From positions 123,262 through 187,261 of the forward strand of contig JBOEHJ010000046.1 in assembly GCA_050633905.1 (NCBI GenBank): a stretch of 64,000 nt of DNA, in the 5' to 3' direction. The notes beneath the pieces are model-generated. The model did not search any database. It was given only the letters and a program-made list of their open reading frames with translations, and was not told where the DNA came from. Positions 1 through 8,564 of the stretch are shown here, one piece after another; positions within the stretch are counted from its first letter, which is position 1, and each line of letters starts with the position of its first letter. The translations under genes and the position numbers were made by a program. This stretch comes from JANQPX01 sp050633905. GTDB lineage: Bacteria; Pseudomonadota; Alphaproteobacteria; Geminicoccales; Geminicoccaceae.

Positions 1-1
1 A

Positions 2-1078
2 TCCTGGGGCGGCTTTCGTAAATTCTACATCCATCGTCGTGTCGATGAGGCCGATGGGATCACCTCATTCTATCTCAGGCCCTATGACGGCATGTCGGTG
101 CAGCGCTTCCTGCCGGGGCAGCATCTGACCTTTCGCCTGCAGATACCTGGCCATGCCAAGCCTGTCGTCAGATGTTACTCGCTCTCCGATGCGCCGGTTT
201 ATGAAAATCAATATCGCGTCTCGATCAAACGGTTAGGCGCACCTCCTGGTTCCGAAGGCTTGCCGAACGGTCTGGGGTCCTGCTTTTTTCATGATATGTT
301 GGAAGTTGATCGGATCGTCGATGTCAAAGCGCCCGGTGGCAACTTCTATCTCGACATGGCCGATCAGCGCCCGGCAGTGCTGATTGCAGGCGGTATCGGA
401 TTGACGCCGATGTTGAGCATGATCAACACCTTGGCGCATACCAAAAGCAACCGCGAGGTTTGGCTGTTCTATGCGCTGGTTGACAGACGCCAGCATGTCC
501 AGCCCGAACACTTGAAGCGGCTGGCACGCGAACATCCTAATTTTAACATCGTGATCTGTTATGCCGAGCCGACGCGAAGTTGCGTCAAAGGGCGTGACTT
601 TCACTATAGGGGCCGTGTCAACCTTCGCTTGTTCCAAGGCTTGTTACCCTCACGTGATTGCCAGTTCTATCTTTGCGGCCCGCCACCGATGCAGGACGGT
701 GTGATCAAGGATCTCAAGCAATGGGGTGTGCCCGATAAAGACATCCGCTATGAGTCTTTTGGACGTCGCAAAGGGAAGAAACCAGCGGCTTCCGCTGTTG
801 GTGACAGTGGCAAGCCTATCGAGCCTATCGAGATCGTCTTTGCGCGCTCGGGCAAGGTTGGTAAGTGGCACTCGGATGAAGAGACCGTGCTCGATGTGGC
901 GGAAGCGGCCGGGGTGGTGATGGATTCCGGCTGTCGTGCTGGACAGTGCGGGACTTGCGTGACGCCAATCAAGCAAGGCTCGGTAACCTATCTGGAAGAA
1001 CCTGGAACGCAGCCTGCACCTGGTACTTGTCTTACATGCATGGCTATTCCGAAAGAAGGCCTGGTTTTGGATGCTTGA
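2..1078 (+). CDS. FAD/NAD(P)-dependent oxidoreductase with C-terminal 2Fe-2S domain (5' end outside window)
   Basis: The reading frame is already open at base 2, so the true start lies upstream; the first ATG inside the window (92) falls within the FAD domain. Order of domains: ferredoxin-reductase FAD domain with the RCYSLSD flavin motif, NAD(P) domain with GGIGLTPM and CGPPPM, then a plant-type ferredoxin domain with CRAGQCGTC and a distal CLTC. This architecture matches Hcr and related NADH reductases that pass electrons from NAD(P)H through FAD and a [2Fe-2S] cluster to a partner protein in the cytoplasm. It is followed 75 bases on by a tetraheme cytochrome gene on the same strand. I infer that it is the electron entry point for the downstream haem and Fe-S proteins. 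The family assignment is strong; the partner is a guess from context, and an hcp gene upstream is an alternative. Confidence 0.88.
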   Translation, partial: SWGGFRKFYIHRRVDEADGITSFYLRPYDGMSVQRFLPGQHLTFRLQIPGHAKPVVRCYSLSDAPVYENQYRVSIKRLGAPPGSEGLPNGLGSCFFHDMLEVDRIVDVKAPGGNFYLDMADQRPAVLIAGGIGLTPMLSMINTLAHTKSNREVWLFYALVDRRQHVQPEHLKRLAREHPNFNIVICYAEPTRSCVKGRDFHYRGRVNLRLFQGLLPSRDCQFYLCGPPPMQDGVIKDLKQWGVPDKDIRYESFGRRKGKKPAASAVGDSGKPIEPIEIVFARSGKVGKWHSDEETVLDVAEAAGVVMDSGCRAGQCGTCVTPIKQGSVTYLEEPGTQPAPGTCLTCMAIPKEGLVLDA

Positions 1079-1153
1079 TGAACTAAATGCAGGTGTGAAT
1101 CTCTCCATGTTAAGTTTCCAGTGGCTGAATACTCGAATGCAAGAGGTGATTAG

Positions 1154-2179
1154 ATGAAGGTATGGCAGTTGCCGTCATGGATGTTGGGTTGTGCGATGGC
1201 ATGGTGTCTGAGCCTTGGGCTGGTCATGCAAAGCGCCGATGTGGCGGCTCAGGGCGCACCCGAAGTCGAAAACGTTAAAGGGCCTGATGAATGTGCCGAA
1301 TGCCATAAGAAAGAGACGGAGAACTGGAAAGCCACCCATCACTACAAGACCTTTTCCAGCTTGCCACGGAGCGATGAAGCAAAAAAGATCACCGAAAAGC
1401 TTGGTCTAAAACGCATCAAGTCGGAAAGCGTTTGTCTCAGCTGCCATTTCACCAGCAAGGAACGCAAGGGCAAGCCAAAGCCGATTGCGGGGATTACCTG
1501 CGAAAGCTGCCACAATGCCGGTGCCGAATGGATGAAGCGACATAGCGAATTCAGCGGTAAAAAGAAGGAAACGGAAAGCGAAGCCGAGGCGCAGCAACGC
1601 TGGGCCGATGCAGAGGCAGCGGGCATGATCCGCCCTCATATGCTCTACGACCTCGCCAAGAACTGCTACAGCTGCCATGTCGTTCCCCAGGAAGAATTGG
1701 TGAACAAGGGCGGGCATGCTGCAGGCAGTGCCTTCGAGCTGGTGTCATGGTCCCAAGGCGAAGTTCGTCACAATACTTGGCACAATGGCGGTAAGGAAAA
1801 CCCGGTAGCGGATGCCAATCGCCAGCGCATGATGTATGCCGTCGGCGTTGCGGTGGAGCTGGAAGAAGCGTTGCGCGCAGTTGGCAAAGCGACAGAGCCG
1901 GCGCGTTATGCGGTGGCCATGGCCAAGCGGGCTCATGCGGCACGCAAGAAATTGCGGGAGGCAGCCCGTGTCTCGCAGATGCCCGAATTCATGGAAATGC
2001 TGCGTGCCGCCCATTCGGCCAATCTGAAGCTCAATAATGGTGCCAATCTGGAAGCGGCGGCAGATCGCGTGGCGGCGGCGGCAAGGCGAATGGCGAACGC
2101 CTATGATGGTGCACAGCTCGCGGCGATTGATAGTCTCATTCCCAGTGCTGACAAGTATAAAGGCAAGCCGTCTCAATGA
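1154..2179 (+). CDS. Tetraheme c-type cytochrome, c554-like, exported
   Basis: An N-terminal hydrophobic segment ending near AQG (residues 1-33) is a probable Sec signal peptide. Four CxxCH haem-attachment motifs follow at about residues 47-51, 94-98, 116-120 and 171-175. The early part, with CAECHKKE followed by Trp and paired His residues, resembles the cytochrome c554 family. The C-terminal 160 residues have no haem motif and are rich in Ala, Arg and Lys, probably a helical bundle. A purine-rich ribosome site lies before the ATG at 1154. The product should be a periplasmic electron carrier. Its neighbours are a flavin reductase and a cNMP/ferredoxin fusion, so it probably belongs to the same redox chain. 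Specific partner and substrate are unknown. Confidence 0.85.
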   Translation: MKVWQLPSWMLGCAMAWCLSLGLVMQSADVAAQGAPEVENVKGPDECAECHKKETENWKATHHYKTFSSLPRSDEAKKITEKLGLKRIKSESVCLSCHFTSKERKGKPKPIAGITCESCHNAGAEWMKRHSEFSGKKKETESEAEAQQRWADAEAAGMIRPHMLYDLAKNCYSCHVVPQEELVNKGGHAAGSAFELVSWSQGEVRHNTWHNGGKENPVADANRQRMMYAVGVAVELEEALRAVGKATEPARYAVAMAKRAHAARKKLREAARVSQMPEFMEMLRAAHSANLKLNNGANLEAAADRVAAAARRMANAYDGAQLAAIDSLIPSADKYKGKPSQ

Positions 2180-2237
2180 CCATCAAGAGACCCGATAGAG
2201 GTGAACCCGAGGGCGTCTTTTTGGCGGTGCAGGGCTC

Positions 2238-3962
2238 GTGGCTTTAAGCGTCGCCATTCCGCGCCCGCAACGGTGGGATCGCCCCTTCGGCCCGGAAATG
2301 ACCGAAGGCGACGTCCTGCGCGTGTTGTTCACCTTGCGGGTTTTTGGTGCGATTGACCAAAGTCAATTCCCCTCGACCCTGTCGCTGCAGGATATCATCC
2401 GTAGCGATGCACGTATTCGGCGCTTTCGACGTGGTGATATCATCGTCAGGAAAGGCGATTACGGTAATGCGCTGTTCGTGATCATCGGTGGGGTGGTGCG
2501 CGAATTACTCGATCCTGTGGGGCTTGCTGCGCCGTCTGAGCCCGAAGAGCATAGCCGAAAGGGCTTTCTTGAGACCTGTCGTCAGTGGTGGCGTCAGCCT
2601 GACATGCCGGAGCTTCGTGATGTCACGCGATATCGCCAGCCCGATGACCAAAACGGTCATTATGGCCCAGGCAGTCGCGGCGAACGCGGATCGGTGGACG
2701 CGATCGAGACGCTGATCGTCCGCCAGCCGACCAGGGCGCTCAGTGAACAGGACATGTTCGGTGAGGTCGCCGCCCTTTCGCGAGCCCCTCATCTGTCGAC
2801 TGTGATCGCCGAGACGGATGTTGAGGTGCTGGAACTTCGCTGGCAGGGGCTGCGCGATATCCGGCGGCGTGACAAAGGCTTTCGTGATCAGATCGACGCC
2901 CATTACCGCGCATCAAGCCTGAAGGCGCATCTTCGTGAATCGCCCTTGTTCCAAGGCTTGCACGAATCGGCTCTCGAGCATATCGCCCGCCATACCCTCT
3001 TCGAAACCCATGGTGAGTTCGAATGGTCCGGTGACTTCAAGGGAATGGCAGCGGACAACAGTAGCGATGTTCTCCATTCCGAGCCGGTAATCGCGGAGCA
3101 TGGCGACTATCTCGATGGCTTGCTGCTCATCCGTTACGGCTTTGGCCGGATCAGCGAGCGCCTCGATCACGGCCATCGAACGGTGGGCTATGTCACCCAT
3201 AACGAGGTCTTCGGTCTGCGCGAAATCGTCGATCATTGGCGTGACGGCATGGACCTCCGTCTACGCTATGGTTTGCGAGCGGTGGGCTTTGTCGATCTGC
3301 TCAGGGTACCGACGGCGTTGGTCGAAGACTATGTTCTGCCAAACATCCCGTCGCACAAACTGCCAGCCTCGCCAAGTTCGACCAGCATTCGCATGTCGGC
3401 GCATCTTGCTTGGGAAACGGAACTTCCGCTCGAGCAGGCAACCATCAATTTCCTGATGAACAATCGGACCATCAACGGAACGGCAGCGATGTTCATCGAT
3501 ACTGATCGCTGCACCGCCTGTGATGATTGCGTGCGAGCCTGTGCTGCCGCCCATGACAACAATCCGCGCTTTATTCGACATGGGCCTGAACACGACAATC
3601 TGATGGTCACCAATGCCTGCATGCATTGCGTTGATCCGGTCTGCCTGATCGGCTGCCCGACCGGTGCCATTCATCGAACTCAGGACGGTCTGGTGGTGAT
3701 TGACGATGTCACGTGCATTGGCTGTGCTACCTGCGCCAATTCCTGTCCTTATGACAATATTCGCATGGTTGAGATCCGTGATCAGAAGGGCGACTTTATC
3801 GTCGACCAGGAGTCTCAGCTTCCGATTGTCAAAGCCACCAAATGTGATCTCTGCCTTGAGCAGCCAGGCGGACCTGCTTGCCAACGTGCTTGCCCCCACG
3901 ATGCCATGGTCCGCATCGATCTCCGTGATCGCGAGCGTCTGGTGGATTGGCTGGCGAGATGA
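2238..3962 (+). CDS. Fusion of two cNMP-binding-type domains to a four-cluster [4Fe-4S] ferredoxin
   Basis: The start is a GTG at 2238; an in-frame stop at 2202 leaves no other start codon upstream. Residues about 45-210 form a cyclic-nucleotide-binding-like beta roll, broken by a roughly 80-residue polar insertion, with an FGEVAALSR phosphate-cassette-like motif. Residues about 231-380 form a second, more divergent copy. From about residue 417 there is a DmsB/NrfC-type ferredoxin with four Cys sets: CTACDDCVRAC, CMHCVDPVCLIGC, CIGCATCANSC and CDLC with a distal CQRAC. No helix-turn-helix is seen, so it is not a CRP regulator. No signal peptide is visible, so a cytoplasmic place is likely. 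Its stop overlaps the next gene (ATGA). I infer an electron-relay subunit gated by a ligand bound to the N-terminal domains; the ligand is unknown. Confidence 0.85.
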   Translation: MALSVAIPRPQRWDRPFGPEMTEGDVLRVLFTLRVFGAIDQSQFPSTLSLQDIIRSDARIRRFRRGDIIVRKGDYGNALFVIIGGVVRELLDPVGLAAPSEPEEHSRKGFLETCRQWWRQPDMPELRDVTRYRQPDDQNGHYGPGSRGERGSVDAIETLIVRQPTRALSEQDMFGEVAALSRAPHLSTVIAETDVEVLELRWQGLRDIRRRDKGFRDQIDAHYRASSLKAHLRESPLFQGLHESALEHIARHTLFETHGEFEWSGDFKGMAADNSSDVLHSEPVIAEHGDYLDGLLLIRYGFGRISERLDHGHRTVGYVTHNEVFGLREIVDHWRDGMDLRLRYGLRAVGFVDLLRVPTALVEDYVLPNIPSHKLPASPSSTSIRMSAHLAWETELPLEQATINFLMNNRTINGTAAMFIDTDRCTACDDCVRACAAAHDNNPRFIRHGPEHDNLMVTNACMHCVDPVCLIGCPTGAIHRTQDGLVVIDDVTCIGCATCANSCPYDNIRMVEIRDQKGDFIVDQESQLPIVKATKCDLCLEQPGGPACQRACPHDAMVRIDLRDRERLVDWLAR

Positions 3963-4783
3963 CGACATTCGGGCAACGCCGCCTACGCAATTTGGCCCTG
4001 ACCGGCATGACGATCGGCCTGCTCGTCGCCATCAATCTTCTCTATGACATGTCGCTGCGCGATTCGGCGTTCATGAATGGCTGGGTCTTGTTTGCCGGCA
4101 TGGCACTTCTCTCGATCTTTAATCTGCGCAAGAAGCTCAATATTCTGCCGCTGTTAAGAATGTCAGTTTGGCTGCAGATCCATATCTATGCCGGCTTGAT
4201 CTGTTTTCTTCTCTTCTTGCTGCATACGGACTTTTCGCTGCCCAACGGGGTCTTCGAGATTATCCTTTGGATGCTCTACGTCACCATGAGTATAAGCGGC
4301 CTGTTGGGCGTCATCTTGTCGAGGTTGCTGCCCCATCGGATCAGCGCTCGTGGCGAACGGGTGATTTTCGAGAGAATTCCCGTCTTGCGTGCTCAGATTG
4401 CCCGCGATGTCGAAGATCTCGCCATGACCTCGGTCAAGGAAACCAGAGCCTCAACCATCGCCGATTTCTATGCCGCTGAACTTTCGCCCTATTTGCGTGC
4501 GCCGAAACATGTTCTCGGCCATCTGCTCGGTGCCACCAAACCCGAGCGCCGGCTGCATGTCGCGATCCGTGAACTAGAGCGCTATCTCGATGCAAGGGGG
4601 CGGCAGATCCTGGAAGAGATCGATGCCTTGGTTTCGGCGAAGGCGGACCTCGACTACCAATACGCGACCCAATTGACACTTAAGGGCTGGTTATTTTTTC
4701 ATCTGCCCTTGAACTACGGTCTGATGCTCTTCACCCTGGCTCACATCGTTATCGTCTACGCTTTTGCGACAGGAGCTCCATGA
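3959..4783 (+). CDS. Membrane cytochrome b-like protein with two H-x13-H haem-ligand pairs
   Basis: I chose the ATG at 3959, which overlaps the upstream stop (ATGA), over a TTG at 3947. The 274-residue product has about five membrane segments: two near residues 13-30 and 41-55, one at 72-90, one at about 96-120, and one at the C-terminus (243-270). His75 and His89 sit in the third, and His248 and His262 in the last, both exactly H-x13-H. That is the ligand pattern of diheme b-type cytochromes such as the ferric-reductase/NOX fold. Between the fourth and last segments lies a charged, probably cytoplasmic helical region. The start of the next gene overlaps its stop (ATGA). The likely role is moving electrons across the membrane between the Fe-S fusion protein and the multihaem cytochromes. 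This is inference from motifs and context. Confidence 0.7.
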   Translation: MTTFGQRRLRNLALTGMTIGLLVAINLLYDMSLRDSAFMNGWVLFAGMALLSIFNLRKKLNILPLLRMSVWLQIHIYAGLICFLLFLLHTDFSLPNGVFEIILWMLYVTMSISGLLGVILSRLLPHRISARGERVIFERIPVLRAQIARDVEDLAMTSVKETRASTIADFYAAELSPYLRAPKHVLGHLLGATKPERRLHVAIRELERYLDARGRQILEEIDALVSAKADLDYQYATQLTLKGWLFFHLPLNYGLMLFTLAHIVIVYAFATGAP

Positions 4784-7371
4784 AGCCGCGCCTGCAAAAC
4801 TTCGATCATCGGTCCAGCCATTATGAGAGACCGAACCAAAGCTGGGTCTGCGGCAGGGCCTCCAGTGGGAAGCCTTGTGCTTTGGGGCCGGATGGCGTGG
4901 GGCAATGCCGGACCTTGTCGGAATGTCGCCCCCGACGTTCGGGCGATACTTGGGCCTGTACGCGATCGAAGAGTGCTGGCGGTGCCTGTTATGATGGGCC
5001 ATCATCGGATGGTCGCTGCTGTCGGGAGCTGCCACCTTGCCTGCCGGTGCGTTCCCTTCGAAGCCGGCGCGGGCGTTTTACGGCTTGGGTGACCGTGGCA
5101 TGCTTGGGGCTGATTCTGCTTCTCTTCGGCAGCAGAATGAGTACCGATCTGGTTGATGCCGGAACGCTTTATACCGGACATGCCGAGATCGAAGCTTGCG
5201 CGGACTGCCATGTAGCCTTCAATAGCGGCCCGGTCGGCTGGGTGCGGGCAGCCTTCGCCGCCGCTAACCCGATTGCGGATAGCGACAAATGCCTGGCCTG
5301 CCACAAATGGGGCGGCAACGCGCTGAACCCCCACAATGTCTCAAGGCCCGAGCTTGCGGACCTGACCTCCAAGTTCTTTGATCGCCCCGACGCGGCCAAT
5401 GCGCCATGGACCGTCCAGGTCAGCCGCGTCTTTTTCCCTGTTCCATCGGAAACCCATAACGGCACATTGGCTTGCGGGGCCTGCCACAAGGAACATGAAG
5501 GGGAAGATGCAGATCTTCTCGAGGTAACTAACGCGCGTTGCCAGTCCTGTCACGAAATGGCCTTCGAATCGTTCTCAGATGGCCACCCCTCCTTCGGCGA
5601 TTATCCCTATCTGCAGCGCACGCAGCTGATTTTCGATCACGATTCGCACAATCGGAAGAATTTCCCCGAGAAGGTCAAGCAAGGTGTCAAGCCACCTGAA
5701 ACCTGCGATAGCTGTCATATGCCTGATGGTACCGGACGTTTCATGTTGACCGCCAATTTCGAGGAAACATGCGGGCTTTGCCATGGGGAAGATATCATCG
5801 GTGAAACGGTTGCCGGACCCAAGGGCACCCCTATCATCGCGGTGCCTGAGCTCGATCTTCTGACGCTGCAGGAACGCAATGTGGCCATCGGCGAGTGGCC
5901 GGATACCCCTCTTGCGATCGATATCTCGCCCTACACCAAGCTTCTCATCGCAGCTGATAGCGTCGTTGCTGACGACCTTCTCGTGATCGAGGATGTCGAT
6001 CTGCAGGATTTGAGCGATGCGAGCGATGCCGAAATTCAAGCTGTCGGCCGCGTTGCCTGGGCGATCAAGGAATTGCTTTTCGATCTCACCATTGCTGGCA
6101 TGGAGATCCTCGAAGCCAAGGTCGAGGCTAGCCTGGATCGAGCTTTGGATACCGATACGCTTGGACGGTTGGTTGGGCATATCCCCCAGGACGTCGTTGC
6201 GGCAGCAGGTGAGGCTTGGTTCCCAAGCCTCAAGCAAGAGGTCGTTGCTTATCGTGCGGTTAAGCCGGCGAGTCTCTCAGTGCCTGCAACCCAAGGTCAG
6301 GCTGCCGATGATACCTTGTCCGAAGAGGCTGCCCTGGATGGCGCCGCCGCTGCCGGGGCTGATGGGATCGTCCTTGCTCAGGCGAGCACGATTCAGGTCG
6401 AGGAACTGCCGAACAACGAGGCAGCTGAAAACGAAGCCTTGGGCCTGCCGACCCTGGACCCCGAGGAATGGGCGAAGGCTGGTGGCTGGTATCGGAAGGA
6501 CTTTATTCTTTACTATCGTCCGGTCGGTCATGAGGATGTAGTGCTTCGAACCTGGCTTGATATCAGCGCCCGTTCTTTCGGCACGCCAGCTGAACGCTAT
6601 GGTGATGCTCTTTTCGCTCTACTGGCAGACAAGAACACACCGGGTAAATGCACGAAATGTCATAGTGTCGACCAGCAGCAAGGCGGTGGTCTAGAAGTCA
6701 ATTGGGCGCCGTTTCAGCCGCTTGTCGGCGAGACGAAGTTCACGACATTCGTGCATTCCACCCATTTCAGTTCGGTGGGCGATGATGGTTGCATTACCTG
6801 CCATCAGCTGAATGAAGACACTCAATATCAGGAGAGTTACAAAGGGCGCGACCCCCACGAATTCGTTTCAAATTTTGCCCCGATGAAGCGCGAGATCTGT
6901 GCCGATTGCCATGTTGAGAAATCAGCCGGCGACACCTGCATGATGTGCCATGAATACCATATTGGTGAATTCGCGACGGAAAGCATGCCGGACACGCGGT
7001 TTGATGAGTTGGACAAGGAAAAACCCGCGGGGGCGACGGAGGAGCTCGAGGGTGCGCGGAACGGTACCGATGCTCCGTCTGCCCATGATAGCGTCGTCGG
7101 CAGCGTCGCCGACGGCATTCTCTCTGCAATCGGTATGGGGAAGGACGAACCAGCCCCTGCTACGCCGCCCGATTTAGGCGAGCTTGCCGTACCGATTTTG
7201 GACTTCGACCCGCGGACGGGTGCCGTCAATCAAGGGGGCAGCGATGTGTTACCGGGCTTGCTGAGCGATCTCTTGGATCAGACGCAAGCATCGTCACATG
7301 TCGAACAAAACGGTATTGGCGGCCCCGAGATAAGACAACCGCCGCCAGAGGTCGATCAGCCCACTCAATAG
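4780..7371 (+). CDS. Membrane-anchored decaheme c-type cytochrome with N-terminal duplicated Cys4 motif
   Basis: The 863-residue protein starts with a Cys-rich segment: W-x-C motifs at Trp22 and Trp58 each begin a repeat of about 36 residues with four spaced Cys (24, 33, 43, 49 and 60, 70, 80/81, 87). An Arg-rich stretch and one membrane helix (about 101-117) follow, so this segment should face the cytoplasm. The rest, in the periplasm, carries ten CxxCH motifs: six between residues 140 and 335 and four between about 624 and 725. The roughly 290 residues between the two haem groups lack haem motifs. The C-terminal 130 residues are acidic and Pro/Gly-rich. ATGA overlap with the cytochrome b gene indicates translational coupling. 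I infer the terminal or relay cytochrome of the module. The substrate is unknown. Confidence 0.83.
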   Translation: MKPRLQNFDHRSSHYERPNQSWVCGRASSGKPCALGPDGVGQCRTLSECRPRRSGDTWACTRSKSAGGACYDGPSSDGRCCRELPPCLPVRSLRSRRGRFTAWVTVACLGLILLLFGSRMSTDLVDAGTLYTGHAEIEACADCHVAFNSGPVGWVRAAFAAANPIADSDKCLACHKWGGNALNPHNVSRPELADLTSKFFDRPDAANAPWTVQVSRVFFPVPSETHNGTLACGACHKEHEGEDADLLEVTNARCQSCHEMAFESFSDGHPSFGDYPYLQRTQLIFDHDSHNRKNFPEKVKQGVKPPETCDSCHMPDGTGRFMLTANFEETCGLCHGEDIIGETVAGPKGTPIIAVPELDLLTLQERNVAIGEWPDTPLAIDISPYTKLLIAADSVVADDLLVIEDVDLQDLSDASDAEIQAVGRVAWAIKELLFDLTIAGMEILEAKVEASLDRALDTDTLGRLVGHIPQDVVAAAGEAWFPSLKQEVVAYRAVKPASLSVPATQGQAADDTLSEEAALDGAAAAGADGIVLAQASTIQVEELPNNEAAENEALGLPTLDPEEWAKAGGWYRKDFILYYRPVGHEDVVLRTWLDISARSFGTPAERYGDALFALLADKNTPGKCTKCHSVDQQQGGGLEVNWAPFQPLVGETKFTTFVHSTHFSSVGDDGCITCHQLNEDTQYQESYKGRDPHEFVSNFAPMKREICADCHVEKSAGDTCMMCHEYHIGEFATESMPDTRFDELDKEKPAGATEELEGARNGTDAPSAHDSVVGSVADGILSAIGMGKDEPAPATPPDLGELAVPILDFDPRTGAVNQGGSDVLPGLLSDLLDQTQASSHVEQNGIGGPEIRQPPPEVDQPTQ

Positions 7372-7610
7372 GCATTTTTTCTTGCGTTGAGATCGACAAG
7401 AGATTGTTTTTCCACTATATTTTTTTGCTTGAAGGCGATGTAGCAGGACTTTGGAAACCTTTCCTTAAGCATAAATGCGATATTGTTGAATGGTTTTCTC
7501 GCGGATGGATCGAGGCACTCTTTTCGATCGATACCATTGAATGAAGAATCACGGTGGCCGTTATGGTTTCCCCTTAGCGGCGCGCAACGATTTCCCCTTG
7601 GAGGGTGTTT

Positions 7611-8564
7611 ATGCTGGATGGGTTTAGCCTTTTTGTGCTGGTGGTGCTCGCTTTGGCCGTCACCGTGGTCTTCATGGGTGTCAAATCGGTGCCCCAAGGG
7701 CGTGAATTCACCGTCGAGCGTTTTGGCCGCTACACCAACACGCTCCGTCCTGGCCTGCATCTCATCGTTCCGTTCATCGATCGCATCGGTGCCAAGATCA
7801 ATATGATGGAGCAGGTGATGGATGTCCCCTCGCAGGAGGTCATCACCAAAGACAACGCGATGGTAACCGTGGACGGGGTAGTGTTCTATCAAGTTCAAGA
7901 AGCAGCCTTGGCTGCCTACGAGGTGACCAATCTCGAGCGCGCGATCGTCAATCTCACCATGACCAATATCCGTACCGTCATGGGATCGATGGATCTGGAC
8001 GAGCTGCTTTCCCAGCGCGATCGGATCAATGCCCAGCTTCTAACGGTCGTCGACGAGGCGACCGGTTCTTGGGGCGTGAAGGTAACGAGGATCGAAATTA
8101 AGGATATCGCGCCACCGGCCGATCTTGTGGAAAGCATGGCGCGCCAGATGAAGGCCGAGCGCGATAAACGTGCCAATATTCTGGACGCCGAGGGCTTTCG
8201 CCAAGCCGCCATCTTGAAGGCTGAGGGTGAAAAGCAATCGACGATCCTCGAAGCTGAGGGCAGGCGCGAAGGTGCCTTTCGCGATGCTGAAGCACGTGAG
8301 CGCGAGGCCGAAGCGGAGGCCAAGGCAACTGCCATGCTGTCTGAGGCGCTCGCCAAGGGCGACAGTCAGGCGATCAACTATTTCGTGGCCCAGCAATATG
8401 TCGAGGCCTTCGCCCAGTTTGCTACGTCGCCCAATCAAAAAGTGGTCTTCCTGCCCATGGAAGCGAGCGCCTTGGTCGGCTCACTCGGCGGCATCGGTGA
8501 GATCGCAAAGGAGGTCTTCAAAGGCAACAGCACCTCGAATGATGGCGTCGGGCCTCGGTCCTAA
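7611..8564 (+). CDS. SPFH/band 7 family membrane protein (QmcA/stomatin-like)
   Basis: A GGAGGG ribosome site at about 7600 favours the ATG at 7611 over a GTG six bases upstream. One N-terminal membrane helix (residues about 3-22) is followed by an SPFH domain with the typical VPQGREFTVERFG start and PFIDRIG segment, and then a long Ala/Glu/Arg-rich coiled coil (about residues 185-260). Such proteins form ring-shaped oligomers on the inner membrane that organise membrane domains and affect protease or lipid behaviour. The stop overlaps the start of an NfeD-like gene, the usual partner of SPFH proteins, which supports the call. The precise cellular role in this organism cannot be read from sequence. 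Confidence 0.92.
   Translation: MLDGFSLFVLVVLALAVTVVFMGVKSVPQGREFTVERFGRYTNTLRPGLHLIVPFIDRIGAKINMMEQVMDVPSQEVITKDNAMVTVDGVVFYQVQEAALAAYEVTNLERAIVNLTMTNIRTVMGSMDLDELLSQRDRINAQLLTVVDEATGSWGVKVTRIEIKDIAPPADLVESMARQMKAERDKRANILDAEGFRQAAILKAEGEKQSTILEAEGRREGAFRDAEAREREAEAEAKATAMLSEALAKGDSQAINYFVAQQYVEAFAQFATSPNQKVVFLPMEASALVGSLGGIGEIAKEVFKGNSTSNDGVGPRS

Noticed and set aside
7383..7415. FNR-like half sites TTGAG...GACAA after the decaheme cytochrome gene
   Set aside because: Spacing is one base short of the FNR/DNR pattern, and it is not placed well before the SPFH gene.
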